Source of the DNA: Spartobacteria bacterium
GTDB taxonomy: Bacteria > Verrucomicrobiota > Verrucomicrobiia > Chthoniobacterales > UBA10450
Assembly: GCA_003167555.1 (NCBI GenBank)
Contig: PMSN01000010.1
Coordinates: 16,935-80,934, forward strand
DNA length: 64,000 bases
Direction of reading: 5' to 3'
Made by a program: the position numbers and the translations under genes. The number at the start of each line of letters is the position of its first letter. Positions within the stretch are counted from its first letter, which is position 1. This document shows, in pieces, positions 1 to 12,312 of the stretch. The notes under the pieces are model-generated. The model was not told where the DNA came from. It saw nothing but the letters and a program-made list of their open reading frames with translations, and did no database searches.

Positions 1-1769
<1,769 letters not shown>

Positions 1770-1776
1770 TTTAGTT

Positions 1777-1869
1777 TGTCATGCTGAGCGCAGTCGAAGC
1801 ATCTCTCGCTGTTTCGCTGGCTCGCATAAACTCAAAGTCAGAGATTCCTCGACTTCGCTCGGAATGACA
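1777..1869. repeat. Family A palindromic element (TGTCATGCTGAGCGCAGTCGAAG...CTTCGCTCGGAATGACA) in the atpA-atpG gap
   Basis: Inverted terminal similarity; same end signature as 8331-8501 and 32165-32317. Confidence 0.8.
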
Positions 1870-1881
1870 GAAAGCTTCTTT

Positions 1882-1902
1882 GAGGTCACAATCTGTGACC
1901 TC
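1882..1902. repeat. Perfect 9-bp-arm hairpin GAGGTCACA-atc-TGTGACCTC
   Basis: Direct inspection; lies between atpA stop and atpG start. Confidence 0.85.
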
Positions 1903-1940
1903 AAACTCTCGACCGACGGTCTCGCTTGCCTTCAGGAAAA

Positions 1941-3473
<1,533 letters not shown>

Positions 3474-3485
3474 AATGTAGTTGGG

Positions 3486-3878
3486 TTAAAGTTGCTGTTG
3501 GAGACGATGCAGGCGATTGCGCACGCTGCTGTCCCACACGTCGCTGCCGACGCGGATGCGCATTCCGCCCAGCAGATCTTTGTTCACAACAAATCGGGTG
3601 GCGAGATCGCTGCCGTATTTGCGTTTCAGGTTCGCGAGCAGGTCCGCCTCCGCTTGCGGCGCCAGTTCCGTCGCGCTCTCGATGGTGGCCGTGCGCTTTT
3701 CCAGTTCGAGCCGGAGCAATCGCTTGTAGCTCTCCAGCACCTTGATGTAATTGCGCGGCTTCTTTTCGATGAGCGATTTCACAAGGGACGCGATCCGGCC
3801 GCTGTCGAGTTGGCCGTCGACAAAGCTCGCGCGCAGCAGTTGCTTCGAAAGCTGTCGCGTCTCTTTGTTGATCTTCAT
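3486..3878 (-). CDS. atpH: ATP synthase subunit delta
   Basis: Operon position; ...VNKDLLGGMRIRVGSDVWDSSVRNRLHRLQQQL C-terminus typical of delta/OSCP. Confidence 0.9.
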   Translation of the reverse strand: MKINKETRQLSKQLLRASFVDGQLDSGRIASLVKSLIEKKPRNYIKVLESYKRLLRLELEKRTATIESATELAPQAEADLLANLKRKYGSDLATRFVVNKDLLGGMRIRVGSDVWDSSVRNRLHRLQQQL

Positions 3879-3892
3879 CGTTTCTTTGTGAT

Positions 3893-4435
3893 TTAGGAGG
3901 CGAGCTGACGGGATGCTTCTTCCTGCAAGCGGCGTTGATCTTCGGAGGTCAGCACCTTGCCGGTGACTTTCGCCGTTGTCTCAACCACGAGGCGGCCCAG
4001 CTCGCGCTTCAATTCCATCATGGTGCGCTCGTGCTCGATGGCGCTCGCTTCGCGCGCCTTCGCCACGATTTGTTCCGCGGCCACGATCGCTTCCTGCTGC
4101 TTGCGATCGGCGAGGTGCGCCGCGCTTTCGCGCGCGTCATCAATCATCTTCTGGGCCTGCGCGTTCGCCTGGGCCAGGATGTCGGCATGGCGCTGCTCCG
4201 CCTCCGCGAGCTGTTGCTTGATTTTTTCCGCGTTGAGCAACCCTTCGGCAATTTTTTGCCGGCGCTCCTCGAGGACCGCCAGAATCGGTTTGTACGCGAA
4301 CTGGCGCAGGACGAGCGCGACGATGACGAAGCTGATGACCTGCGAGAGGAAAATCTTGGTATCAAACCCAAACGTTTCTCCGGTCTCGCGGGCCATGTCG
4401 ACGATGCTGGTCGCAGCAAGAATTGAGATGTTCAT
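3893..4435 (-). CDS. atpF: F0 ATP synthase subunit b
   Basis: Start set at MNISILAATSIVDMARETGETFGFDTKIFLSQVISFVIVALVLRQFAYKPILAVLEERRQKIAEGL; the listed 626-aa ORF is an over-long read-through of this frame. Confidence 0.92.
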   Translation of the reverse strand: MNISILAATSIVDMARETGETFGFDTKIFLSQVISFVIVALVLRQFAYKPILAVLEERRQKIAEGLLNAEKIKQQLAEAEQRHADILAQANAQAQKMIDDARESAAHLADRKQQEAIVAAEQIVAKAREASAIEHERTMMELKRELGRLVVETTAKVTGKVLTSEDQRRLQEEASRQLAS

Positions 4436-4473
4436 GTTAATAAGCAGGTCACGGCAAGTTGGCGCCGGTCCGA

Positions 4474-4713
4474 TTAATGGACGAGGAACAAGGCGTAGAA
4501 CACGATCGCTTCCGCGAGCGCGATGGCCAGAATGGCCTGCACCAGAATCGGAGTCGCCGCGCCTGGATTGCGACCGACCGCCGAAGCCGCGCCCATGCCG
4601 ATGAGGCCGACGCCAATGGCCGCGCCGAGCGCCGCCAGTCCTACGTGAATGCTTCCGCTGATTTCCGCGAGTATTGGTAGTATCATATATTTTTCTGCTG
4701 GTTGTTTCATCAA
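4474..4713 (-). CDS. atpE: F0 ATP synthase subunit c
   Basis: Two-helix proteolipid LGAAIGVGLIGMGAASAVGRNPGA...LAIALAEAIVFYAL with ion-binding Glu. Confidence 0.96.
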   Translation of the reverse strand: MMKQPAEKYMILPILAEISGSIHVGLAALGAAIGVGLIGMGAASAVGRNPGAATPILVQAILAIALAEAIVFYALFLVH

Positions 4714-4752
4714 CGACCTCCGCGGGAACCACGGTCCGATCGCCGAAATTTT

Positions 4753-5670
4753 TTAATGATGCGCCGCCTCCCCGTGTCCCGGTTCGTGTTGCGCGATGAG
4801 GAGAGTGAAGACTGCCGTCAGCAGCATGAAGACCAGCGCCTGGACGAAGCCGACGAGTAGCTCCAAGAAATAAAATGGAATCGGGATCAGCCACGCCAGC
4901 GATGGCACCACGTGGCTCATCGATTCGAGCATGATTTCGCCCGCGTAAATATTGCCGAACAATCGGAAACTGAGCGAGATGGGCCGGAACAAAATCGAAA
5001 CGATCTCGAGCCATCCGACGATGAAAAAGATGAAGATCATCAGGATCTTGAGGAAGCCTGACGTTTCCCCTTTCGGACCGAAGAGATGCATGATGAGCCC
5101 ACCGATGCCATTGGCCTGAATCGCCCAGACGATCCAGCAAACGAAAAAGACCGACGCCATCGCAAAGGTCAGATTTAAATTCGCGTTCGCGCCGCGAAGC
5201 AGCGGCCGATCGATATGGAATGCGCCGGTGGCATCGTGATGGCCCCAGCCGATCGTCCCGACGCCGGGCAGCAGGCCGAACCAGTTCAGAAAAAGAATGA
5301 AAATGAAGATCGTGGCGAAAAACCAGAACGTCTTCTTCACGAGTTGCCGGCCGATCATGTTCTCGAGGAAATTGTAGAGACTCTCGACGAGCCATTCCCA
5401 AAAATTCTGCGCGCCGCTCGGGACTGACTTGATCTTGCGCGTCGCCAGGCGCGCGAAAACGAGAATGCCGGCGGCGACGAACCAAGTCACGACCATCGAA
5501 TTCGTCACGGCAAATTGGCCGACATGGAAAAGGACGTCGGGCTTGAGCGGGATCGAGTGTTCTTCCTTCGCCGGCTCGTTTGCTGGTTCCGTCGCGGCGA
5601 AAGCTGAGAATCCGCCGAAGGCGAAGAGCGCCAGGGCGATCAGAATCAGCGGTGAAAAATAACGCGGCAT
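4753..5670 (-). CDS. atpB: F0 ATP synthase subunit a
   Basis: SLSFRLFGNIYAGEIML motif; start placed at MPRYFSPLILIALALFAFGG (signal-like) rather than at 5796. Confidence 0.95.
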   Translation of the reverse strand: MPRYFSPLILIALALFAFGGFSAFAATEPANEPAKEEHSIPLKPDVLFHVGQFAVTNSMVVTWFVAAGILVFARLATRKIKSVPSGAQNFWEWLVESLYNFLENMIGRQLVKKTFWFFATIFIFILFLNWFGLLPGVGTIGWGHHDATGAFHIDRPLLRGANANLNLTFAMASVFFVCWIVWAIQANGIGGLIMHLFGPKGETSGFLKILMIFIFFIVGWLEIVSILFRPISLSFRLFGNIYAGEIMLESMSHVVPSLAWLIPIPFYFLELLVGFVQALVFMLLTAVFTLLIAQHEPGHGEAAHH

Positions 5671-5832
5671 GAAATGGAGTGTGTTGGAAGCAGCGGCCCG
5701 ATGTTTCCCGTAGGTGCGGCGGCCGCGGAAGCGGAGCACACAACATAAGGGGCGCTTGCGCCGCGCATACCAAAGCGCGTTTTGTCGCGATGACAAGAAA
5801 CTTTCCGCTGAAAGTTCAGCGCCGTCGCTGCG

Positions 5833-7062
5833 CTACTTCACCGAGACCTGTTCGGGGTAGCGCTCCTCGATAACAGGGGTCGACTCAGATTGCGGAATTC
5901 TCTCGTCCGCCCCCGCCAGCGCGACCGCTTCGTCGTAATGGCTTTCGAGCTGACGGATTTGCTCCCGCTGCTCGAAATTCGCCGCAACCGACTCGCTCGC
6001 GAGCGCGCCCATCTCCCGGAAAGCCAGAGGCGAACGCGCGATGTTTTTCATGGCAGTGGCCAGCGCTTCAAAATCGCGTTCTTCCACGAGAAACCCGCAC
6101 CGGCCATCTTCGACGGCCTCCGGAATTCCGCCATGGCGCGTGGCCAGCACAGCCAGCCCGGTTGCCATCGCTTCGAGAATGGAGTTGGGAATGCCTTCCT
6201 GGTTTTGATCGGGCGGCGTCTCGCTCGGGTGCAGGAAAAAATGTGAGGTCGCGTAGAGTTCCAGCAGTTCCGCCTGCGAAAGAAATCCGCGGAAATGGAC
6301 TTTGCCGGAAACGCCCAGTTCCTCCGCCAGTTCTTCCAGGTGCGATTGCAACGGGCCTTTGCCGGCGATGATCAGCTCGGCGTTTGGAAATTCCTTTTGG
6401 AAAATGGCGAAGGCGCAAAGCGATGTGGCCACGCCTTTCTTGGGAATCAGGCGGCACGCTTGCATGAACCTCCAACGCCCATTCTGGGGAGGATCGCGGC
6501 GGACAAAGGGAAATTCGTGCAACGGCACCCCGGTCCGGTTGATCCGCAGGCGCTCGGGCGGGCAACCGAGCGTCAGCAGGCGTTCGGCCAGAGATTTCGA
6601 GCGCGCGAGGACCAGCGGGACGGCGTTAAAGAGATCCCGCAGTTTCGGACCGTAATCGCGGATGTCTTTTTTTTGCGCCACGTCCGCGCCATGAAAGGAA
6701 ACGACACACGGTTTGTGCCAGCGCTCGATGAAAGGCAGCAGGTGCACGCCGGTGTGACCGAAATAAATGTGCATCAGGTCCGCGCCGCGCCGCTCGAGCA
6801 GCTTCGAAAGCATCTGGTATTCGCCGCGATAAACAATCGGCGGCCGCCGCTTCACGAACTTGAGCCAGCCATGCCGGAGCGGATTGCTGTGCGGCTTGGG
6901 AATGAGTTCGATATCGCGGAACGGAAACAACTCGCCGTTCTGCAGCGCCTTGGTCATGACGAACGTCTCGTAGTCGTGCAGCGACCGGACCTGACGGTAG
7001 ATGTGCAACATCTCCGGCTTCAGGAAGGTCGTGCAATAACTGGCTACAACTCGTTTACCCAT
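5833..7062 (-). CDS. Glycosyltransferase family 4 (GT-B)
   Basis: VSFHGADVA...RLIPKKGVATSLCAFAIFQKEFPNAELIIAGKGPL...EGIPNSILEAMATGLAVLATRHGGIPE. Confidence 0.88.
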   Translation of the reverse strand: MGKRVVASYCTTFLKPEMLHIYRQVRSLHDYETFVMTKALQNGELFPFRDIELIPKPHSNPLRHGWLKFVKRRPPIVYRGEYQMLSKLLERRGADLMHIYFGHTGVHLLPFIERWHKPCVVSFHGADVAQKKDIRDYGPKLRDLFNAVPLVLARSKSLAERLLTLGCPPERLRINRTGVPLHEFPFVRRDPPQNGRWRFMQACRLIPKKGVATSLCAFAIFQKEFPNAELIIAGKGPLQSHLEELAEELGVSGKVHFRGFLSQAELLELYATSHFFLHPSETPPDQNQEGIPNSILEAMATGLAVLATRHGGIPEAVEDGRCGFLVEERDFEALATAMKNIARSPLAFREMGALASESVAANFEQREQIRQLESHYDEAVALAGADERIPQSESTPVIEERYPEQVSVK

Positions 7063-7109
7063 GCAAAAGAAACGCGATTGTCCGTTAGGTTGCGTAAATT
7101 GTCCATCTG

Positions 7110-8270
7110 TTAATCGCCTGCCAGGAGATCGGCGGTTTCGAGTTGTTGCTCCCGGCCAGCGGACGCTGTTTCAACGAAGAGCCATCGCTGCAATCGTTCC
7201 TTCAATTTCTCGAGGCCATCTCCGTCTGCGGCTGAGATCGCCACCACTTCCACTCCGGGAAATCGTCGCTCCAGCGCATCCAAATTCTCAGCCGCCTCCG
7301 GCAAGTCCATTTTGTTGGCGACCACATACCATGGCCGCTCGGAAAGCCGCGGATCGTAGAGATCGATCTCGCGCCGGAGATTCTGGAGATCTTCGATCGG
7401 GTGGCGCCCCTCGCTTCCGGCGATATCGACGACAAAAAGCAAAATCCGGCAACGCGTGATGTGCCGCAGAAAATCGTGGCCGAGCCCGACATTGCGATGC
7501 GCGCCCTCGATCAACCCAGGTACGTCGGCAATCGAGGCGCGGCGGTAACCGTCGAAATCGACGACGCCGACCACGGGATGCAGCGTGGTGAAAGGATACG
7601 GCGCGACTTTCGGATGCGCGGCGGAAATTTTCCCGAGCAACGTCGACTTGCCCGCGTTTGGATAACCGACGAGCCCCGCGTCCGCGATCGTGCGCAGTTC
7701 GAGGAGGAAATGGCCTTGCTCCCCCTCTTCGCCTTCGGTGTACTGGACCGGCGCGCGGTTCTTCGAGCTCTTGAAATGGACATTGCCTTTCCCGCCGCCG
7801 CCGCCTTTGCACAAAACGAATTCGTCGCCGTCGTGCGTGAGATCGGCGATCTGTAGCGGCGGTCTCTGACCGCCGTCGCCGTTTTCAGATTCAGGCGACG
7901 ACGCCCGGCGGTCAGAGACCGCCGCTACAGGAACTGCGACTGCGTCATAATCATCATTCCGCGGAATTGGCGCCGCAGCCGGATACACGACCGTGCCGAC
8001 CGGGACCTTGACCACTTTCGGCAGCGCGGCGCGCCCGTGCTTCTTCTTGCCTTGTCCGTGCACGCCGCTCTTCGCCTTGATGATCGGCTCGTAAAAAAGA
8101 TTCGAAAGATTGTCCGTGTGGACATCGGCGCGGAGAATCACGTCGCCGCCGCGCCCGCCATCGCCGCCATCAGGGCCGCCGTGTGGGACAAATTTCTCAC
8201 GCCGGAAACTGACGCACCCTCGTCCGCCGTCTCCGGCCTGGGCAAAAACTTTTATTCGATCGACAAACAT
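7110..8270 (-). CDS. obg: Obg family GTPase with an atypical ~40-aa internal insertion
   Basis: MFVDRIKVFAQAGDGGRGCVSFRREKFVPHGGPDGGDGGRGGDVIL; GYPNAGKSTLL; start moved to 8270. Confidence 0.95.
   Translation of the reverse strand: MFVDRIKVFAQAGDGGRGCVSFRREKFVPHGGPDGGDGGRGGDVILRADVHTDNLSNLFYEPIIKAKSGVHGQGKKKHGRAALPKVVKVPVGTVVYPAAAPIPRNDDYDAVAVPVAAVSDRRASSPESENGDGGQRPPLQIADLTHDGDEFVLCKGGGGGKGNVHFKSSKNRAPVQYTEGEEGEQGHFLLELRTIADAGLVGYPNAGKSTLLGKISAAHPKVAPYPFTTLHPVVGVVDFDGYRRASIADVPGLIEGAHRNVGLGHDFLRHITRCRILLFVVDIAGSEGRHPIEDLQNLRREIDLYDPRLSERPWYVVANKMDLPEAAENLDALERRFPGVEVVAISAADGDGLEKLKERLQRWLFVETASAGREQQLETADLLAGD
7851..7930. repeat. Family C palindrome inside obg CDS: perfect 24-bp arms CTGTAGCGGCGGTCTCTGACCGCC / GGCGGTCAGAGACCGCCGCTACAG, 32-bp loop
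   Basis: Arms 7851-7874 and 7907-7930 are exact reverse complements. Confidence 0.95.
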
Positions 8271-8330
8271 ATTGGGAATGCGGGGAATTTGCGGGGAAGC
8301 GCTCCGCAAGGTGCCATCGTCTCAGCTGCT

Positions 8331-8501
8331 TGTCATCCCGAGCGAAGCGAAGCGGAGTCGAGGGACCCCGTGGCGGTACGGTTGACTCACCGACGCCGAA
8401 AGGCTGGTCGCTCGTACGGACAACCCGGGATTGGACGCAAGCCCATCAACACTGTCGGCTGCGGGATCCCTCGACTCCGCTACGCTTCGCTCGGGATGAC
8501 A
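8331..8501. repeat. Family A palindromic element (TGTCATCCCGAGCGAAGCGAAGCGGAGTCGAGGGA...TCCCTCGACTCCGCTACGCTTCGCTCGGGATGACA)
   Basis: Long near-perfect terminal inverted repeats. Confidence 0.92.
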
Positions 8502-8506
8502 AACGC

Positions 8507-9733
8507 TTATAGCGCGGGCAGTTGATCACGCGTCGCTAACAGCTGTTCGTACAAAGCCTTCGTTTCTGCCGCGATCTTCGACCAGGCGAACTTCTCCTCG
8601 GCGCGTTTGCGTCCGGCTCGGCCGAACTTTGCGCGGAGCGCCGGATCGGCCATCAACTGATTGATCCGCGCGGCAAGATCACGCGCGAATTTCCCGGGGT
8701 CGCGCGGCTCGAAAGGACTCTCGGTCATCTGATCGATCGGAACGAGAAAGCCGGTCTCGCCGTCGGCCACCACTTCCTTGATTCCACCGACGGCAGTTGC
8801 GACCACGGCCGTCTCGCACGCCATCGCTTCGAGGTTGATGATGCCGAAGGGCTCGTAAATCGATGGGCAGCAAAAGACCGCGGCGTTCGAATACAATTCG
8901 CGCACGGTCGCTTTATCGACCATCTCGTCGATCCAGATAACGCCTGCTCGTTTGGCTTTCATCGTCTCGACCGCCTCTTTCATTTCGGCGCCGATCTCCG
9001 GTGTGTCCGGCGCACCGGCACAGAGCACGATTTGAAATCCAGGGTCCATGTATTCGATGGCGCGGACGAAGTGGACGATGCCTTTTTGCCGCGTGATTCT
9101 TCCCACGAAAAGCACGAATGGCTGGCTCGGATCGATCCCATGTTTGTTGCGCGACGCCGTGGAATCCAGTTTTCGATATTCCTCCAGATCGATCCCGTTG
9201 TGGATGACGTGCAGCCTTTCGGGACGAATCTTGAAAAGGCGTTCCAAGTCTCGCTTCGTTTCACCGGAAACGGCGATGACGGCATCGGCCATTTCGAGCG
9301 CGGTCTTTTCCAGCCAGACCGAGAAATCGTAACCGCCGCCGAGTTGCTCGCGTTTCCATGGCCGGAGCGGCTCGAGCGAATGGACCGTGATCACAAGCGG
9401 AATGCCGTAATTCATTTTGGCGAGGATGCCGCCGAAGTGGCTGTACCAAGTGTGGCAATGCACGAGATCGGCATCGATCTCCGCCGTGTTGAAGGCGGTG
9501 CAACGGTGGATCGCGCCGAAGACGGACCGCAGCGGCTTCGGACAAGTGAACCCCGACGCGTCGAGGTCGAATCCAATGACGCGAAGATTTCCCTTCCCCG
9601 ATTTTTGATCGCCAAAACAGCGCACCTCGATCGGCATCGTCTTCGCCAGCTCCCGCGAGAGATAATCGACATGCACGCCCGCGCCGCCATAAACGTAGGG
9701 CGGATATTCGTTCGTGAGAAAGAGCGCTTTCAC
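8507..9733 (-). CDS. glgA: Glycogen synthase-like glycosyltransferase (actinobacterial-type GlgA, GT4)
   Basis: MKALFLTNEYPPYVYGGAGVHVDYLSRELAK...HCHTWYSHFGG...NGIDLEEYRK...CPSIYEPFGIINLEAMACETAVVATAVGGIKEVV. Confidence 0.82.
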   Translation of the reverse strand: MKALFLTNEYPPYVYGGAGVHVDYLSRELAKTMPIEVRCFGDQKSGKGNLRVIGFDLDASGFTCPKPLRSVFGAIHRCTAFNTAEIDADLVHCHTWYSHFGGILAKMNYGIPLVITVHSLEPLRPWKREQLGGGYDFSVWLEKTALEMADAVIAVSGETKRDLERLFKIRPERLHVIHNGIDLEEYRKLDSTASRNKHGIDPSQPFVLFVGRITRQKGIVHFVRAIEYMDPGFQIVLCAGAPDTPEIGAEMKEAVETMKAKRAGVIWIDEMVDKATVRELYSNAAVFCCPSIYEPFGIINLEAMACETAVVATAVGGIKEVVADGETGFLVPIDQMTESPFEPRDPGKFARDLAARINQLMADPALRAKFGRAGRKRAEEKFAWSKIAAETKALYEQLLATRDQLPAL

Positions 9734-9780
9734 GCTGCTCTATTAATCGTGTGCGGGACGGATCGCACGCAGATTCACCA

Positions 9781-10206
9781 TCAGCGTTTCACTTTCAAGA
9801 GCAGCACCGGAATGTCCACGTTGTGCCGAACGCGATCGGCCGTGCTGCCGTAAAGCAAATCGCTGATGAAGCGATGCCCGTGCGTGCTCATCGCGATCAG
9901 CTCGACCGGATGCGCGCGCGCCAGCTTGATAATCTCGGTCGACGGCTCGCCCATCGCCAGGACCGAAGTCACCTCGAATCCTTCCGCCTGTAATTCGCGC
10001 TCGAGATTCGCGAGGTAAGCGCGGTCCTGCTTCATCTCCTCGCTCTCCTGCAATTTGAACGTCTCGAAATTGCGCGCCGCCCAGCCGTCTGCCACGTGCA
10101 CCAGCATCAGCTTCGCATTCGACATCTTCGCGAGCGGGCGGATGTGCTTGAGAATGGTTTGGTCGGTCTCACGATTCTCCACCGGAACCAGGATTGTTTT
10201 ATACAT
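9781..10206 (-). CDS. Universal stress protein (UspA family)
   Basis: MYKTILVPVENRETDQTIL...ELIAMSTHGHRFISDLLYGSTADRVRHNVDIPVLLLK. Confidence 0.92.
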   Translation of the reverse strand: MYKTILVPVENRETDQTILKHIRPLAKMSNAKLMLVHVADGWAARNFETFKLQESEEMKQDRAYLANLERELQAEGFEVTSVLAMGEPSTEIIKLARAHPVELIAMSTHGHRFISDLLYGSTADRVRHNVDIPVLLLKVKR

Positions 10207-10212
10207 ACGGGT

Positions 10213-11571
10213 TTAGGCGAGCCAACTCTGGAGCATTTGCACGAGGAGCCAGGCGTTGAGCGAAGCGATCACGAATGCGATGAACCATGCGAGACATTTC
10301 AGCGTCAGGCCATTCACAAATTCGCCCATCTTCAGTTTATCGCTCGTAAAAATCACGAGCGGAAAAACGGCGAAGCTCAATTGCAAACTCAAGATCACCT
10401 GGCTCAACACAAGCAAATTCGTGGTCCCCTTTTCACCGGAAATGATTGTGACGATGATGGCGGGAATGATCGCGATCGAGCGCGTAATCAAACGCCGCAG
10501 CCACGGTCGAATCCGGATGTTCAGGAAACCTTCCATCACGATCTGGCCGGCGAGCGTTCCCGTGAGGGTCGAGTTTTGCCCCGAGGCGAGCAGGGCCAGT
10601 GCGAAAAGCGTGCTCGCGCCGGTCACGCCGAGAAGGGGCGAAAGAAGTTTGTAAGCGTCCTGGATTTCCGCGACGTCGTTGCGGCCTCGCGTGTAAAAGG
10701 TCGCAGCCGAGACGATCAGGATGGCGGCGTTGATGAAGAGCGCGAACATCAACGCCAGGGTCGAATCGATCGTGGCGAACTTGATCGCTTCGCGTTTGCC
10801 GGCGGCGTTCAGTTCGTAACGCCGGGTCTGCACGATCGAGGAATGGAGATAAAGATTATGCGGCATCACGGTCGCCCCGAGAATTCCGACGGCGATGTAG
10901 AGCATGCCCGGATCGGTGATGATTTTTGCCGAAGGCACAAAGCCCTTCGCGATCCCGAGCAGATTAGGATGGGATACGACCAGTTCCCAACCGAAACATC
11001 CGCCGATCACAAAGATGAGCGCGATCACCAGCGCCTCGATGTAACGGAAACCTTTGTTCTGAAGAAAAAGGACGATGAGAACATCGAGCCCGGTAATGCA
11101 GACGCCGGCGAGAAGCGGAAGGCCGAAGAGCAGATTCAAGGCGATGGCCGAGCCGATGATCTCCGCCAGATCGCACGCCGCGATGGCCAGCTCGCAAATC
11201 ACCCACAACAGGAAGGAGACCGGCCGGCTGTAATGATCGCGGCAGGCTTGCGCCAGATCGCGGCCCGTCACGATCCCCAGTTTGAGCGAAAGCGCCTGGA
11301 GCAGGATGGCGATGAAGTTGGACAACATGATCACCGACAGGAGGGTGAAATTGTATTTCGAGCCACCCGCCAGATCGGTGGCCCAGTTTCCCGGATCCAT
11401 GTAACCCACCGCGACCAGAAACCCGGGACCGGCGAAGGCGAAAAGTTTGCGCAAGAAACCGGCGGAAGGCGGCACGACCAGGCTGCGATGGACCTCGGAC
11501 AAACTGGGCAGAGCCGGCTCCGAGCGGAAACCCGGTTTGGTATGGAGCAGGCCGGACTCGAAATTAGCCAC
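10213..11571 (-). CDS. mntH: Nramp family divalent metal (Mn/Fe) transporter
   Basis: [20 protein letters not shown] (DPGN motif), [11 protein letters not shown] (MPH motif). Confidence 0.95.
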   Translation of the reverse strand: MANFESGLLHTKPGFRSEPALPSLSEVHRSLVVPPSAGFLRKLFAFAGPGFLVAVGYMDPGNWATDLAGGSKYNFTLLSVIMLSNFIAILLQALSLKLGIVTGRDLAQACRDHYSRPVSFLLWVICELAIAACDLAEIIGSAIALNLLFGLPLLAGVCITGLDVLIVLFLQNKGFRYIEALVIALIFVIGGCFGWELVVSHPNLLGIAKGFVPSAKIITDPGMLYIAVGILGATVMPHNLYLHSSIVQTRRYELNAAGKREAIKFATIDSTLALMFALFINAAILIVSAATFYTRGRNDVAEIQDAYKLLSPLLGVTGASTLFALALLASGQNSTLTGTLAGQIVMEGFLNIRIRPWLRRLITRSIAIIPAIIVTIISGEKGTTNLLVLSQVILSLQLSFAVFPLVIFTSDKLKMGEFVNGLTLKCLAWFIAFVIASLNAWLLVQMLQSWLA

Positions 11572-11620
11572 GGCTAATTTAGTTGTCCATTACTATTAAT
11601 CTGTCAAACGCAAAGTATTT

Positions 11621-11634
11621 TTTGGTTGACCAAA
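11621..11634. promoter_or_regulatory. Candidate operator palindrome TTTGGT-TG-ACCAAA in mntH/mntR divergent intergenic region
   Basis: Perfect 6-bp arms between divergent transporter and DtxR-family regulator; function inferred. Confidence 0.4.
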
Positions 11635-11652
11635 TAACCGGTTGGCGCGTTC

Positions 11653-12081
11653 TTGGGCGTTGTGCCGGCCAAGACCATTCCTTCGCGCAACTCGGCCGCG
11701 GTCGAGGATTACCTCGAACGCATCCTGGAACTGATCAACACCAAGGGCTACGCCCGCGTGGTCGATATCGCCACCAGTCTCGCCATCTCGCAGGCCAGCG
11801 TCACCAACATGGTCCAGCGCCTCGACGGCGAAGGACTCCTCCAATACGAAAAATATCGCGGCCTCGTCCTCACGACCGCGGGTGAAACTCTCGCGCGTAA
11901 CATCGCCCGGCGGCACCAGCTCCTGACGGATTTCCTGAAACTCCTCGGCGTCGACGATCGAGTGATCGAGCACGACGTCGAGGGAATGGAGCATCACATC
12001 AGCCCTCCGACTCTGCGTGCGATCGAGGCGCTCACGAATCAACTCAAGCGGCGGCCATCGCTGCGCGCGCGGTTGAAATAG
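11653..12081 (+). CDS. mntR: DtxR/MntR family metal-dependent regulator
   Basis: AVEDYLERILELINTKGYARVVDIATSLAISQASVTNMVQRLDGEGLLQYEKYRGLVLTTAGE; start TTG 11653 or GTG 11662 uncertain. Confidence 0.9.
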   Translation: MGVVPAKTIPSRNSAAVEDYLERILELINTKGYARVVDIATSLAISQASVTNMVQRLDGEGLLQYEKYRGLVLTTAGETLARNIARRHQLLTDFLKLLGVDDRVIEHDVEGMEHHISPPTLRAIEALTNQLKRRPSLRARLK

Positions 12082-12101
12082 GGGCGTGGGATCGAGTTTC
12101 T

Positions 12102-12250
12102 GGGTAGCACACCCGCGTCTCGCGTGTCTGGCGATGGCGTCTCGCCATCGCGAACTTCATTAGCGCCGGAAATGAAACCCCACGCCCTGAGCAACACTAT
12201 GCTCGGAATGGAAGTTCGTTTTGGCGAGACGCCGAGATGCGCGCTACCCA
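12102..12250. repeat. Family B palindromic element (GGGTAGCACACCCGCGTCTCGCGTGT...GGCGAGACGCCGAGATGCGCGCTACCC)
   Basis: Inverted termini, similar to 18191-18302. Confidence 0.82.
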
Positions 12251-12312
12251 GACGCCGGATCAAGCGCCAAAAAGCTTTCCCCTGCCTCTCGAACTTCATC
12301 TAATACCGAGCC

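Noticed and set aside
3893-5773. 626-aa single ORF spanning atpF, atpE and part of atpB
   Set aside because: Only the C-terminal part (from 4435) is subunit b; the upstream part is out-of-frame read-through over atpE and atpB
5671-5832. Expected atpI upstream of atpB
   Set aside because: The ~160-nt gap has no TM-encoding ORF; next gene is a glycosyltransferase, so atpI is not at this locus
10096-11577. 493-aa plus-strand ORF opposite mntH
   Set aside because: Antisense shadow of a convincing Nramp transporter
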